DNA of 64,000 bases, from contig NZ_RWIM01000081.1 of the NCBI RefSeq assembly GCF_009764645.1, forward strand, positions 1 to 64,000, read 5' to 3'. Of this stretch, positions 20,324-29,457 are shown piece by piece (positions within the stretch are counted from its first letter, which is position 1; every line of letters begins with the position of its first letter). The stretch comes from Pseudomonas sp. PB106. GTDB taxonomy: Bacteria; Pseudomonadota; Gammaproteobacteria; Pseudomonadales; Pseudomonadaceae. The notes beneath the pieces are model-generated. The model was not told the origin of the DNA and ran no database searches. It was given only the letters and a program-made list of their open reading frames with translations. Both the position numbers and the translations under genes were made by a program.

Positions 20324-21646
20324 ATGCCCCTAAGTCTTTCCCGTCGCTGGCCTGTTCGCCAGATGATCGCTGCCTCCAGCTTCATTCTGCTTGTCGCCTG
20401 CGCGGAAAAACCTACCGCCGCCGACGCGCAACCTCTTCAAGCCGCCCCTGTTGCCACGGCCCCAGCGATCATTCCGCCGGTAGTGCCGTCCGCCGACCCT
20501 CTCGATCTTCAGCCGACCCAGACCTTTGCCGAATGGCAGGCGGGGTTCCGCAAGGACGCGCTGGCCGCAGGGATCAGTCCTGATCTGTTTGACCGCGCCT
20601 TTGCCAATGTCAGCTTCGATGCCAGCGTGATTCGCGCCGACCGCAGCCAGCCGGAATTTTCCCGTCCGGTGTGGGAATACCTCGATGGCGCGCTCTCGCC
20701 GCTGCGCGTACGCAAAGGTCAGGCGCTGATCAACCAGTACGCTGACATTCTGCAAAGCATCGAACAGCGTTATGGCGTTGATCGCCAGGCGCTGGTGTCG
20801 GTGTGGGGCATGGAGAGCAATTTCGGCCAGTTCCAGGGCAGCAAGTCAGTGATCAACTCACTGGCCACCCTCGCCTACGAAGGCCGGCGCCCGGGCTTTG
20901 CCCATGCGCAACTGATTGCGGCCCTGCAGATCCTGCAACAGGGCGATATCACGCCGGAGAAGATGCTCGGCTCCTGGGCCGGCGCGATGGGCCAGACCCA
21001 GTTCATTCCGACCACCTACAACACCCACGCCGTGGATTTCGACGGTGACGGTCGCCGCGACATCTGGGGCAGCCCGGCGGATGCGCTGGCGTCCACCGCG
21101 CATTACCTGCAAAGCTCTGGCTGGCAACGTGGCCAGCCGTGGGGCTTCGAAGTCCAACTGCCGAGCAGCTTCAACTACACGCTGGCCGATGGCGCGATTC
21201 GCAAGAGCGTTGCCGAGTGGCGTCAGTTGGGCGTGATTCTGCCAAACGGCGCGCAGGTTCCGGCAGGCTCGGAACAACTGTCCGCCGCCCTGCTGCTACC
21301 GGCTGGCTATCGCGGGCCGGCGTTCCTGATCCTCGATAACTTCCGGGCGATCCTCAAGTACAACAACTCGTCGTCTTACGCGCTGGCAGTGAGCCTGTTG
21401 TCCGAGCGTTTCAATGGCGGTGGCTTGATCAACGGCACCTGGCCGAAAGACGATCTGCCGCTGAGCCGCACCGAGCGCATCGAGTTGCAAACACTGTTGA
21501 GTGCGCGCAATTACGATGCAGGCACTGCTGACGGGATCATCGGCGCCAATACGCGCAAGGCGATTCGCAGTGCCCAGCAGTCGTTTGGCTGGCCGGCGGA
21601 TGGGTATCCGACGCATAAGTTGCTGGAAAGCCTGCGTACCCAATAA
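20324..21646 (+). CDS. Lipoprotein lytic murein transglycosylase (MltB family) with PG-binding domain
   Basis: A 440-residue envelope protein that cleaves glycan strands to 1,6-anhydromuramic acid ends. A lipoprotein signal ends in LLVAC with Cys26, followed by an Ala/Pro-rich linker. An SLT/MltB-type catalytic domain runs from about residue 70 to 360. Its catalytic Glu164 lies in SVWGMESNFGQF, and the family motifs GAMGQTQFIPTTY and DFDGDGRRDIWGSPADA follow. A C-terminal peptidoglycan-binding domain of the PG_binding_1 type covers about 375-440. It is distinct from the mltB gene at 27287. The gene is monocistronic, flanked by arfA and a REP. Confidence 0.92.
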   Translation: MPLSLSRRWPVRQMIAASSFILLVACAEKPTAADAQPLQAAPVATAPAIIPPVVPSADPLDLQPTQTFAEWQAGFRKDALAAGISPDLFDRAFANVSFDASVIRADRSQPEFSRPVWEYLDGALSPLRVRKGQALINQYADILQSIEQRYGVDRQALVSVWGMESNFGQFQGSKSVINSLATLAYEGRRPGFAHAQLIAALQILQQGDITPEKMLGSWAGAMGQTQFIPTTYNTHAVDFDGDGRRDIWGSPADALASTAHYLQSSGWQRGQPWGFEVQLPSSFNYTLADGAIRKSVAEWRQLGVILPNGAQVPAGSEQLSAALLLPAGYRGPAFLILDNFRAILKYNNSSSYALAVSLLSERFNGGGLINGTWPKDDLPLSRTERIELQTLLSARNYDAGTADGIIGANTRKAIRSAQQSFGWPADGYPTHKLLESLRTQ

Positions 21647-21672
21647 TGGGTAGGTTGCAGGGCTGATGGCGC

Positions 21673-21749
21673 CTTCGCGAGCAAGCTCGCTCCCACATGG
21701 ATTCTGTGAACGCCACAGATCAAATGTGGGAGCGAGCTTGCTCGCGAAG
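21673..21749. repeat. REP pair (GTGGGAGCGAGCTTGCTCGCGAAG type)
   Basis: Inverted arms CTTCGCGAGCAAGCTCGCTC and its complement flank about 27 nt, between two convergent genes. This is a third REP flavour in the window, itself containing the internal palindrome GCGAGCAAGCTCGC. Confidence 0.9.
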
Positions 21750-21772
21750 ACTGACTATCAGGCGACTAGCCT

Positions 21773-22723
21773 TTAAGCCTTGATCACCACATCCTGCTCC
21801 AGCATCAATTCCTGCTTCCCCGCATCCAGCCGCACCAGCGCGCCCATCGGCAGCGTCAGGTTCGGATCGCAATGCCCGCTACGCCACCCCGATAACACCG
21901 GAATCCGCAACGGTTCAAATGTCTGCTTGAGCAAGCGGTTCAACGCCGCGACATCCACTCCCGCCACATCCCCGACCAACACTCCGCGCAGCTTTGCCAA
22001 CTTGCCAGCCAGACGCATTTGAGTCAGCAGGCGATCAATGCGATACAACGGCTCGTTGATGTCCTCAATCAGCAGAATCACGCCTTCGACGTCAATTTCG
22101 TATGGCGTGCCCAAGGTGGCCGCGATCATCGCAAGATTGCCGCCCAGCAGCCGCCCGTGGGCGATACCAGGTTCAACGGTGGTCAACGGATACGCCACCG
22201 GGTGACTGAGCACACTGCCCGCCTTCAACTGGCCGCGCAGCATGGCGAAGAACGAAGTAACCGTCGGCGGTTCCTTGTCCCCCAGCAGATCGGCATTGAG
22301 CAGCGGCCCGTGAAAGGTCACGAACCCGGCATATCGACTGATGGCCAGATGCAGTGCGGTGATGTCGCTGTAGCCGACAAACGGTTTGGCGTTACGGCTC
22401 AGCAGATCGTAGTCGATGCGGTCGAGCAGGCGTGGTGTGCCGTAACCACCGCGCAGGCAGATGATCGCGTCAACTTGCTGATCTGCGAACGCGGCGTGCA
22501 GATCGTTGAGGCGAACGTCATCACTCCCGGCCAGATAGCCGTCCTTCGCGTAGACGCCAGGAAATACTTTCAGCCCATAACCCCGGGCGCGCATCCATTG
22601 CACCGCTTTGTCAGTGTCCAGCGCGCCAGGGCCGGCCGGCGCAATCACGCCGATCAAACCTTCTGACGGCAACGCCGGTACCGGTTTATGGGGAAAAAGC
22701 GTGTGGGTGGGTCGAACGGTCAT
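21773..22723 (-). CDS. ldcA: LD-carboxypeptidase (muramoyltetrapeptide carboxypeptidase)
   Basis: A 316-residue cytoplasmic serine peptidase of family S66 that trims the terminal D-Ala from recycled murein tetrapeptides. The nucleophile serine is in the elbow FVGYSDITALHLA, preceded by the IICLRGGYGTPRLLDRID motif. The catalytic Glu and His are expected in LLIEDINEP and the C-terminal region GWRSGHCDPNLTLPMG. The length is typical. It works in the same recycling route as Mpl at 51248. The gene stands alone, with no ribosome-site anomaly. Confidence 0.93.
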   Translation of the reverse strand: MTVRPTHTLFPHKPVPALPSEGLIGVIAPAGPGALDTDKAVQWMRARGYGLKVFPGVYAKDGYLAGSDDVRLNDLHAAFADQQVDAIICLRGGYGTPRLLDRIDYDLLSRNAKPFVGYSDITALHLAISRYAGFVTFHGPLLNADLLGDKEPPTVTSFFAMLRGQLKAGSVLSHPVAYPLTTVEPGIAHGRLLGGNLAMIAATLGTPYEIDVEGVILLIEDINEPLYRIDRLLTQMRLAGKLAKLRGVLVGDVAGVDVAALNRLLKQTFEPLRIPVLSGWRSGHCDPNLTLPMGALVRLDAGKQELMLEQDVVIKA

Positions 22724-22847
22724 CCATGGATCTCCCTGTGTGAACTCATGCCCACACAGTAGTCAGGAACGGCAGGAAACAGAAGAGGCTCTGCTGCCCC
22801 GCGCATTGCAGGAAAAGTCAGCGCCTGGCGTAGGACAGGTAAAAAAA

Positions 22848-22882
22848 TGCCCGCGAAGACTCAAGTCTCGCGGGCATTTTTT
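22848..22882 (-). terminator. Intrinsic terminator downstream of lipA
   Basis: TGCCCGCG and CGCGGGCA form an 8-bp stem, extended by AGAC/GTCT across a bulge, with A-runs on one side and T-runs on the other. Minus-strand reading gives hairpin then TTTTTTT, so it fits lipA. It could also act on the plus strand. Confidence 0.85.
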
Positions 22883-22897
22883 ACGTTCAGCGGCGGA

Positions 22898-23920
22898 TCA
22901 GGAACCCAGCAGCTCAGCCTTGACCAGTTTCGCCTGCTCGTCGGCATGGTACGAGGAACGTACCAGCGGGCCCGAGGCAACGTTCTTGAAGCCCATCTTG
23001 TAACCTTCCTCGGCGAACCAGGCGAAGGTGTCCGGGTGCACGAAACGCTGCACCGGCAAGTGGCTGCGCGACGGCTGCAAGTACTGACCGAGGGTCAGCA
23101 TGTCGATGTCGTGTTCGCGCATGCGCTTCATCACTTCGATGACTTCTTCGTCGGTCTCGCCCAGACCCAGCATCAGGCCGGATTTGGTCGGGATGTGCGG
23201 CATCATCTGCTTGAAGCGTTGCAGCAGGGTCAGCGACCACTGGTAGTCCGAACCCGGGCGCGCAGCCTTGTACAGGCGCGGCACGGTTTCCAGGTTGTGG
23301 TTGAACACATCCGGCGGCTCGGCGGCGGTGATTTCCAGCGCGACGTCCATGCGGCCACGGTAGTCCGGGACCAGCGTTTCAAGTTGCACGTTCGGCGACA
23401 GTTTGCGGATCTCGCGGATGCAATCGGCAAAGTGCTGGGCACCGCCGTCACGCAGGTCGTCACGGTCAACCGAGGTGATCACCACGTACTTGAGCTTGAG
23501 GTCGGCAATGGCGATGGCCAGGCTTTCCGGCTCGTTGACGTCCAGTGGTTTCGGACGACCGTGGCCGACGTCGCAGAACGGGCAGCGACGGGTGCAGATG
23601 TCACCCATGATCATGAAGGTCGCGGTGCCGCCGGAGAAGCACTCGCCAAGGTTCGGGCAGGACGCTTCTTCGCAAACGCTGTGCAGCTTGTGTTTGCGCA
23701 GCAGGCTCTTGATACGGTCGACTTCCGGCGAAACCGGGATGCGCACGCGGATCCAGTCAGGTTTTTTCGGCAGTTCGGTGGTCGGAATGATCTTTACCGG
23801 GATGCGTGCAACCTTCTCGGCGCCGCGCAGCTTGACGCCGGCTTCTACCTTGGGACGCGGGGCCGGGCGCTCGGTCACGTCGAGCGTCGGGATCATGGTT
23901 TGCACTGCATCAGTAGTCAT
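22898..23920 (-). CDS. lipA: Lipoyl synthase
   Basis: A 340-residue radical-SAM enzyme that inserts two sulfurs into octanoyl groups on lipoyl domains. The auxiliary-cluster cysteines are in [12 protein letters not shown] and the radical-SAM CxxxCxxC motif is in [11 protein letters not shown]. The conserved C-terminal serine ligand is in [10 protein letters not shown]. An N-terminal extension of about 45 residues is seen, as in other pseudomonads. It begins 1 nt after lipB, so lipoylation genes form a tight ybeD-lipB-lipA unit ended by the terminator at 22848. Confidence 0.97.
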   Translation of the reverse strand: MTTDAVQTMIPTLDVTERPAPRPKVEAGVKLRGAEKVARIPVKIIPTTELPKKPDWIRVRIPVSPEVDRIKSLLRKHKLHSVCEEASCPNLGECFSGGTATFMIMGDICTRRCPFCDVGHGRPKPLDVNEPESLAIAIADLKLKYVVITSVDRDDLRDGGAQHFADCIREIRKLSPNVQLETLVPDYRGRMDVALEITAAEPPDVFNHNLETVPRLYKAARPGSDYQWSLTLLQRFKQMMPHIPTKSGLMLGLGETDEEVIEVMKRMREHDIDMLTLGQYLQPSRSHLPVQRFVHPDTFAWFAEEGYKMGFKNVASGPLVRSSYHADEQAKLVKAELLGS

Positions 23921-23921
23921 A

Positions 23922-24569
23922 TCAGTCGATTCCGCCCGTCAGGGTCGTCTGCTCAGCATAGTCGAGGTGTTTGACGAGCTGCGCGCGCAGCCGGGCACTT
24001 ACCTCGGCAAATTCAATCGATCCTGCGTGGTCGCTCAGCTGGGTCATCGCCAGCCCGGCATAGCCGCAGGGATTAATCCGTCGAAACGGTTCCAGGTTCA
24101 TATCCACGTTCAGGGCCAGGCCATGAAAGGAACAACCGTGGCGAATCCGCAAACCCAGAGAAGCGATTTTCGCTCCGTCGACGTACACGCCGGGAGCGTC
24201 TGGCTTGGCCGCTGCGGTCACCCCGTAGCTGGCCAGCAATTCAATCAGGCAAAGCTCCATGCGACTGACCAGATCACGCACGCCGAAACCCAGCTTGCGT
24301 ACATCCAGCAGCAGGTAGGCCACCAACTGGCCGGGACCATGATAAGTCACCTGCCCGCCGCGATCGACCTGCACCACCGGGATATCACCCGGCAGTAGCA
24401 GATGTTCGGCCTTGCCGGCCTGGCCCTGAGTGAACACCGGCGGGTGTTCGACGAGCCAGATTTCGTCGGCGGCATCGCTGCCGCGTTCGTTGGTAAAACG
24501 TTGCATGGCATGCCAGACCGGCTCGTAAGCCATCTGGCCGAGCTCACGAAAGCCCAGCGTGCCCGGCAT
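23922..24569 (-). CDS. lipB: Octanoyltransferase LipB
   Basis: A 215-residue cytoplasmic enzyme that moves octanoate from acyl-carrier protein to lipoyl domains, supplying the substrate for LipA. Family motifs are [18 protein letters not shown] and [24 protein letters not shown], with the catalytic Lys in AKIASLG and the Cys in INPCGYAGL. The ATG at 24569 overlaps the TGA of ybeD by one base (TGATG), indicating coupling; a GTG one codon earlier is less likely. Confidence 0.97.
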   Translation of the reverse strand: MPGTLGFRELGQMAYEPVWHAMQRFTNERGSDAADEIWLVEHPPVFTQGQAGKAEHLLLPGDIPVVQVDRGGQVTYHGPGQLVAYLLLDVRKLGFGVRDLVSRMELCLIELLASYGVTAAAKPDAPGVYVDGAKIASLGLRIRHGCSFHGLALNVDMNLEPFRRINPCGYAGLAMTQLSDHAGSIEFAEVSARLRAQLVKHLDYAEQTTLTGGID

Positions 24570-24844
24570 CACAACACCATGTGCACGAAGCCGGTCGCCC
24601 GCAGTTCGCTGTTGATGTTGTACAGCTGATCCTGGTCGGTCGCGACGATGTGCAACTGAATGGTGGTGTACTTGCCGTTGGTGCTTTGACGCTCGTCGAT
24701 GCGCTCATCATTGATGGTCGCGTGTTTCTTGACGATGTCGATGATCTTGTCTTTGTTGCCCACACCGGTATCGCTGATCACCTTAACGGGATAATCCGTG
24801 ACAGGGAATTCGATCTTTGGCGCCTTTACTTCGGTATCGGTCAT
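24569..24844 (-). CDS. ybeD: YbeD family protein (DUF493)
   Basis: A 91-residue protein with the DUF493 fold, an ACT-like small domain. The recognisable core is [20 protein letters not shown] with [19 protein letters not shown] downstream. YbeD has no established reaction; its fixed place between dacA and lipB suggests a link to lipoylation or envelope growth, but that is inference. The ATG at 24844 is preferred; a longer frame back to 24883 would start inside a hairpin. Confidence 0.88.
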   Translation of the reverse strand: MTDTEVKAPKIEFPVTDYPVKVISDTGVGNKDKIIDIVKKHATINDERIDERQSTNGKYTTIQLHIVATDQDQLYNINSELRATGFVHMVL

Positions 24845-24882
24845 GGCGTAACGGCCTCTAGAGCGCAAGCCGTGGTAACGCA

Positions 24883-24915
24883 CATGGCCCCGCGCCGGAT
24901 CGGGGCGGGGCCATG
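24883..24915 (-). terminator. Large hairpin between dacA and ybeD
   Basis: CATGGCCCCGC and GCGGGGCCATG pair over 11 bp, with an inner CCG-GAT-CGG stem. There is no T-run on either side, so it may stabilise the dacA message or attenuate into ybeD-lipB-lipA. Confidence 0.45.
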
Positions 24916-24929
24916 CAGGTCAACACAAA

Positions 24930-26087
24930 TCAGTTGAACAAGCCGTAGAAGAATAGACGGATGCTATCCCACATGCGGCGGAAGATACCACCCTCCTCGA
25001 CGCCATCCAGAGCGATCAGGTCAGCGCTGTGCACGACCTTGTCTTCCAGTTTGACTTCGACTTTACCGATCACGTCGCCCTTGGCGATTGGCGCAACCAG
25101 TTGCGGGTTCATGGTCATGCTCGCAGCAAGCTTCTTCAGCTGGCCTTTTGGCAGGGTCATGGTCAGGTCTTCAGCCAGGCCGGCCTTGACTTGATTGGTG
25201 GTGCCTTTCCACACCGGGGCCTGAGCCAGTTCGGTACCCTTCTGATAGAAGGTCTGGGTTTCGAAGAAGCGGAAGCCATACGTCAGCAGCTTCTGGGTTT
25301 CAGCAGCACGGGCCACTTCGCTGTTGGTGCCGAACACCACGGCGATCAGGCGCTGACCGTCACGCACAGCCGAGGACACCATGCAGTAGCCGGCTTCGTC
25401 GGTGTGACCGGTTTTCAGACCGTCGACGGTCTTGTCACGCCACAGCAGCAGGTTGCGGTTAGGCTGCTTGATACCGTTCCAGAAGAACTCTTTCTGCGAG
25501 TAGATCGCGTAGTGAGCCGGGTCTTCGTGGATGATCGCACGGGCCAGGATCGCCATGTCGTGAGCCGACGAGTAGTGCTCAGGGTTTGGCAGACCGGTCG
25601 GGTTCATGAAGTGGGTGTTGGTCATGCCCAGATCAGTCACAGTCTTGTTCATCAGGTCGGCGAAAGCGTCTTCGCTGCCGGCGATGTGCTCGGACAGCGC
25701 GACGCTGGCATCGTTGCCGGACTGGATGATGATGCCGTGCAGCAGGTCGCTGACAGTAACCTGCGAGCCAACCTTGATGAACATCCGCGAACCGCCGGTG
25801 CGCCAGGCGTTTTCGCTGACGGTCACCGGATCGTTTTCACCGATCTGGCCGCGACGGATTTCCAGGGTCGCGATGTACGCGGTCATCAGCTTGGTCAGGC
25901 TGGCCGGTGGCAGACGCTGATCGCCATTGTTCTCGACCAGCACGTTGCCGCTGCTGGCATCCATCAGAACGTAGGCTTTGGCGGCCAGTTGCGGTGGCGA
26001 CGGCATCATCTCGGCCGCGAAGGCGGCTGGCGAGAGGAGCAGCGGGACTAGCAGACACAGGCGTTTGGCAAAGGTGGTGATGTTCAT
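24930..26087 (-). CDS. dacA: D-alanyl-D-alanine carboxypeptidase (PBP5/6 type)
   Basis: A 385-residue penicillin-binding protein that removes the terminal D-Ala of muramyl pentapeptides. A cleaved signal peptide ends near AAFAAE. The three active-site motifs are Ser63-LTK in PASLTKLM, SGN in QSGNDASVAL, and KTG in LKTGHTDEAGY. A C-terminal PBP5 domain and an amphipathic anchor (SIRLFFYGLFN) end the protein. The ATG at 26087 is chosen because it opens directly on the signal peptide; an upstream ATG at 26129 adds 14 polar residues. It lies downstream of rlpA with a 189-nt gap that probably holds its own promoter. Confidence 0.96.
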   Translation of the reverse strand: MNITTFAKRLCLLVPLLLSPAAFAAEMMPSPPQLAAKAYVLMDASSGNVLVENNGDQRLPPASLTKLMTAYIATLEIRRGQIGENDPVTVSENAWRTGGSRMFIKVGSQVTVSDLLHGIIIQSGNDASVALSEHIAGSEDAFADLMNKTVTDLGMTNTHFMNPTGLPNPEHYSSAHDMAILARAIIHEDPAHYAIYSQKEFFWNGIKQPNRNLLLWRDKTVDGLKTGHTDEAGYCMVSSAVRDGQRLIAVVFGTNSEVARAAETQKLLTYGFRFFETQTFYQKGTELAQAPVWKGTTNQVKAGLAEDLTMTLPKGQLKKLAASMTMNPQLVAPIAKGDVIGKVEVKLEDKVVHSADLIALDGVEEGGIFRRMWDSIRLFFYGLFN

Positions 26088-26276
26088 CCGTCTCTCGAAA
26101 TCGCTAATGGAAACTGTCCTTGCGGACAAAATTTAATCAGATGACTTTCTAACGAGCCATCGCGTGTTCAGTTGCTCACTCCAGTCACCCTTGCCGGGCT
26201 TTTGTTCTTCGACGAGCCAACAACCTGATTCACCCCCCAATCGCTGGCGAATCGTCAATCAAGTTCTACGTTTTGC

Positions 26277-27287
26277 TTACTCGGTGACCACACTTGGCGA
26301 ACCAAGGTTGGCCAGGCGCACGCTGTTCTGTACCTGGGCAATTTCACCCGGCGAACCGATCGGCCCCAGGCGCACCCGGTGCAGAGTCTGCTGATTGCGC
26401 ACGATCGAACTGATGAACACCGGAGCGCTCACCATCCCGCTGAGCTTCGACCTCAGCAGTTCTGCAGCGTCCGGGTTGGCGAACGCGCCCACCTGCAGAT
26501 ACTGGCCAGTTGCTGTTGCAGAAGCGTTTTTTTTTGCGCTCATCGGCACCGGAACGGTGTCAGAGGCATGTTGCTGCGGCGGCGGTGTCCACTGCTCGAC
26601 GGTGCCGGCCGAGGCGGTGATTACCGGGGCGCTATTCTGCGCCACTTGCGGCTCGTTGAGCATCAGCGGCGCCGGACGGCCTTTCGCGGCCCAGTACTGC
26701 TGGGGATCAATGCCTTCGACCTTGACCCGCGCGGTGCCGGTTTCGGCGTAGCCAAGCTTTTTCGCGGCGGCGTAGGACAAGTCGATGATCCGGTCGGAGT
26801 AGAACGGCCCACGGTCGTTGACCCGCAGAATCACTGTGCGGTTGTTGTCCAGGTTGGTCACCCGAACGTAACTCGGCAGTGGCAATGTCTTGTGGGCGGC
26901 GCTCATGCCGTAGAGGTCGTAGACCTCGCCGTTGGCGGTGTTCTGACCATGGAACTTGGTGCCGTACCAGGACGCCGTGCCCGAAGCGACGTAAGTCTTG
27001 GATTCCTGCAACGGGAAATAGGTCTTGCCCAGTACGGTGTACGGGTTGGCCTTGTACGGGCCGGTGTGCAGGGTCGGCGTGGCATCCGGGATGCGCGAAA
27101 CATCGACGTCCCACCATGGCGCGCCGTCTTTGTGCGCGCGGTTGATGTCCAGGCCAGGCTGCGCCCGCACGGCGGTATTGGAGGTTTTCTGCGTTGGCGA
27201 GCGGCTGGTCGAACAACTGGCGACCAACACTGCCAACGCAGCGAAGGCCAGCAGCTTCAGGGGTTTACTGTTAGGCAATGCCTGCAT
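26277..27287 (-). CDS. rlpA: Septal ring lytic transglycosylase RlpA
   Basis: A 336-residue outer-membrane lipoprotein. In P. aeruginosa RlpA is a lytic transglycosylase acting on stem-peptide-free (denuded) glycan at division sites. The lipobox is LVASC with Cys25. The double-psi barrel domain (about residues 95-190) shows ASWYGTKFHGQNTANGE, MSAAHKTLPLPSYVRVTNL and NDRGPFYSDRIIDLS. A C-terminal SPOR domain (about 260-335) binds denuded septal glycan. Between them is a Pro/Gln-rich linker coded partly by a run of nine A (26527-26535). It overlaps mltB by one base. Confidence 0.95.
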   Translation of the reverse strand: MQALPNSKPLKLLAFAALAVLVASCSTSRSPTQKTSNTAVRAQPGLDINRAHKDGAPWWDVDVSRIPDATPTLHTGPYKANPYTVLGKTYFPLQESKTYVASGTASWYGTKFHGQNTANGEVYDLYGMSAAHKTLPLPSYVRVTNLDNNRTVILRVNDRGPFYSDRIIDLSYAAAKKLGYAETGTARVKVEGIDPQQYWAAKGRPAPLMLNEPQVAQNSAPVITASAGTVEQWTPPPQQHASDTVPVPMSAKKNASATATGQYLQVGAFANPDAAELLRSKLSGMVSAPVFISSIVRNQQTLHRVRLGPIGSPGEIAQVQNSVRLANLGSPSVVTE

Positions 27288-28297
27288 TACTTGACGCCCC
27301 GTGCTTGTACCAGCTGTTCAGACAGTTGATGTACGGCCATGGCGTACATCACGCTGCGGTTATAACGCGTGATCGCGTAGAAATTCTTCAGGCCCATCCA
27401 GTATTCAGGGCCGTTGTCGCCTTCGAGGCGAAATGCAGTCACCGGCATATCATCGCGCAGCGCATCATGACTTGACCAGCCCAGCGCCCGCAACTCTCCG
27501 ACCGTTTTCGTCGGCTCGATACCGGTGGTCAGGCCTTCATCGACCTGCTCGCCACGGACATCGGCGCGGCTGACCACCGGCTCACCGGCGACCCAGCCGT
27601 GACGCTTGAAGTAGCTGGCGACGCTGCCGATCGCATCATCCGGGTTGTTCCAGATATTGATGTGGCCGTCACCGTCGAAATCCACCGCATAGGCGCGAAA
27701 GCTGCTCGGCATGAACTGCGGCAAGCCCATCGCCCCGGCGTACGAGCCTTTGAGGGTCAAAGGATCGACCTGTTCTTCACGGGCCAGCAGCAGAAACTCA
27801 CGCAGTTCCTTGCGGAAAAATTCGGCACGGGGAGGATAGTCGAAACCGAGCGTCGACAAGGCATCGATCACCCGGTAATTACCGGTATTACGTCCGAAAA
27901 AGGTTTCAACGCCGATGATCGACACGATGACTTGTGCCGGCACGCCGTATTCCTGCTCGGCACGGGCCAAAGTCGCCTCGTGCTGACGCCAGAAATCCAC
28001 ACCACGAGCAATGCGCGCGTCGGTGATGAACATCGGGCGGTATTCTTTCCACTGTTTAACCCGCTCGGCGGGTCTGGAGATGGCATCGAGAATCGCCTGC
28101 TTGCGCTGAGCCTCGCGGAACACCGCCATCAATTGCTCACCGGCGAAACCGTAGTCGCGGGTCATTTCACCGACGAATTCGGCCACCTGAGGCGAGCCTT
28201 CGTATTCGCCGGCCAGCGCTTCCTGCATGCTGCCCAGGAGGCCCATCAGGCCTACCACTGGCGCGCATCGAGTCGCCCAGCCACGCATTACTTGCAT
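27287..28297 (-). CDS. mltB: Membrane-bound lytic murein transglycosylase B
   Basis: A 336-residue periplasmic lytic transglycosylase. The catalytic Glu is in SIIGVETFFGRNTG. The family motifs GAMGLPQFMPSSFR and DFDGDGHINIWNNPDDAIGSVA follow. The start at 28297 gives an N-terminal signal-like segment (MQVMRGWATRCAPVVGLMG) and has GAAGAG upstream; a GTG at 28333 would overlap rodA by 19 nt. No clear lipobox is seen, so this copy is probably soluble or signal-anchored. It follows rodA by 17 nt in the elongasome operon. Confidence 0.93.
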   Translation of the reverse strand: MQVMRGWATRCAPVVGLMGLLGSMQEALAGEYEGSPQVAEFVGEMTRDYGFAGEQLMAVFREAQRKQAILDAISRPAERVKQWKEYRPMFITDARIARGVDFWRQHEATLARAEQEYGVPAQVIVSIIGVETFFGRNTGNYRVIDALSTLGFDYPPRAEFFRKELREFLLLAREEQVDPLTLKGSYAGAMGLPQFMPSSFRAYAVDFDGDGHINIWNNPDDAIGSVASYFKRHGWVAGEPVVSRADVRGEQVDEGLTTGIEPTKTVGELRALGWSSHDALRDDMPVTAFRLEGDNGPEYWMGLKNFYAITRYNRSVMYAMAVHQLSEQLVQARGVK

Positions 28298-28314
28298 TGC
28301 ACTCTTCACCTTAT

Positions 28315-29457
28315 TCAAACCTGTGCGATCCACTTGCGATGGGTATGGATCGACATCAAAACCCCAAACGCTGACAGCAGCGTTACCAGCGAAGTTCCTC
28401 CGTAGCTAATGAACGGCAACGGCACCCCCACAACCGGCAACAGGCCACTGACCATACCGATGTTGACGAAAACGTAAACAAAAAACGTCATGGTCAGCGC
28501 GCCGGCGAGCAATTTGCCGAACAGCGTTTGCGCCTGAGCGGTGATCACCAGCCCCCGGCCAATCAGCAACAGATAGATCAGCAACAGGGCGCAAATGCCC
28601 ACCAGACCGAACTCTTCGCCGAGCACGGCAATGATGAAGTCGGTATGACTTTCCGGCAGGAAGTCGAGGTGCGACTGGGTGCCGAGCAACCAGCCTTTAC
28701 CGAATACGCCGCCGGAACCGATCGCGGCTTTCGACTGAATGATGTTCCAGCCCGTTCCCAATGGATCGCTCTCGGGGTCGAGGAAGGTCAGGATTCGCTG
28801 CTTCTGGTAGTCGTGCATGATGAAAAACCACATCGCCACCGACACCGGGACTGCCGCCGCCAGCACGCTGAGAATCCAGCGCCAGCGCAGTCCGCCCATG
28901 AACAGCACGAACGCGCCGCCGGCGAGAATCAGCAGCGAAGTCCCGAGATCAGGCTGCCGCACGATCAATATGAACGGCACACCGATCAGCATCAGGCTGA
29001 TGCCGACGTGTTTGAGCTGCGGCGGCAACGTGCGCTTGGACAGATACCAGGCAATGGTCGCCGGCATCAGGATTTTCATGAACTCCGAGGGCTGGAAGCG
29101 GATCACCCCGGGGATGTTGATCCAGCGCGTCGCGCCCATGGCGTTGTGGCCCATGATGTCCACCACCAACAGCAGCACAACACCAATCACGTACCCCAGC
29201 GGCACCCAGCGCGCCATGAAACGCGGCTCGAACTGGGCGATGACGATCATCGACACCAGCCCGATACCGAACGAAGTGGCCTGTTTGGCCAGCAGGTCCC
29301 AGCTCTTGCCGCTGGCCGAATACAGCACGAACAGACTGCCAGCAGCGAGGATCAGCAGCAGGATCAGCAACGGGCCATCGATATGCAGTCTTTGCAGCAG
29401 CGTCGCGCGGCGACGCATCACATCCTCACTGGAGAGCATGCGATCAAAATTATTCAT
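28315..29457 (-). CDS. rodA: Rod-shape glycosyltransferase RodA
   Basis: A 380-residue SEDS-family polytopic membrane protein with about ten membrane helices. It polymerises lipid II glycan strands for lateral wall growth with PBP2. SEDS signatures include the loop WNIIQSKAAIGSGGVFGKGW and the C-terminal PFISYGGTSLV. The ATG at 29457 overlaps the end of mrdA by 8 nt, fitting coupled translation of the RodA-PBP2 pair; an upstream in-frame ATG at 29478 is possible. mltB follows after 17 nt. Confidence 0.96.
   Translation of the reverse strand: MNNFDRMLSSEDVMRRRATLLQRLHIDGPLLILLLILAAGSLFVLYSASGKSWDLLAKQATSFGIGLVSMIVIAQFEPRFMARWVPLGYVIGVVLLLVVDIMGHNAMGATRWINIPGVIRFQPSEFMKILMPATIAWYLSKRTLPPQLKHVGISLMLIGVPFILIVRQPDLGTSLLILAGGAFVLFMGGLRWRWILSVLAAAVPVSVAMWFFIMHDYQKQRILTFLDPESDPLGTGWNIIQSKAAIGSGGVFGKGWLLGTQSHLDFLPESHTDFIIAVLGEEFGLVGICALLLIYLLLIGRGLVITAQAQTLFGKLLAGALTMTFFVYVFVNIGMVSGLLPVVGVPLPFISYGGTSLVTLLSAFGVLMSIHTHRKWIAQV

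Noticed and set aside
27287..28333. GTG start at 28333 for mltB
   Set aside because: It would overlap rodA by 19 nt and add a polar leader before the hydrophobic signal region; the ATG at 28297 has a better ribosome site.
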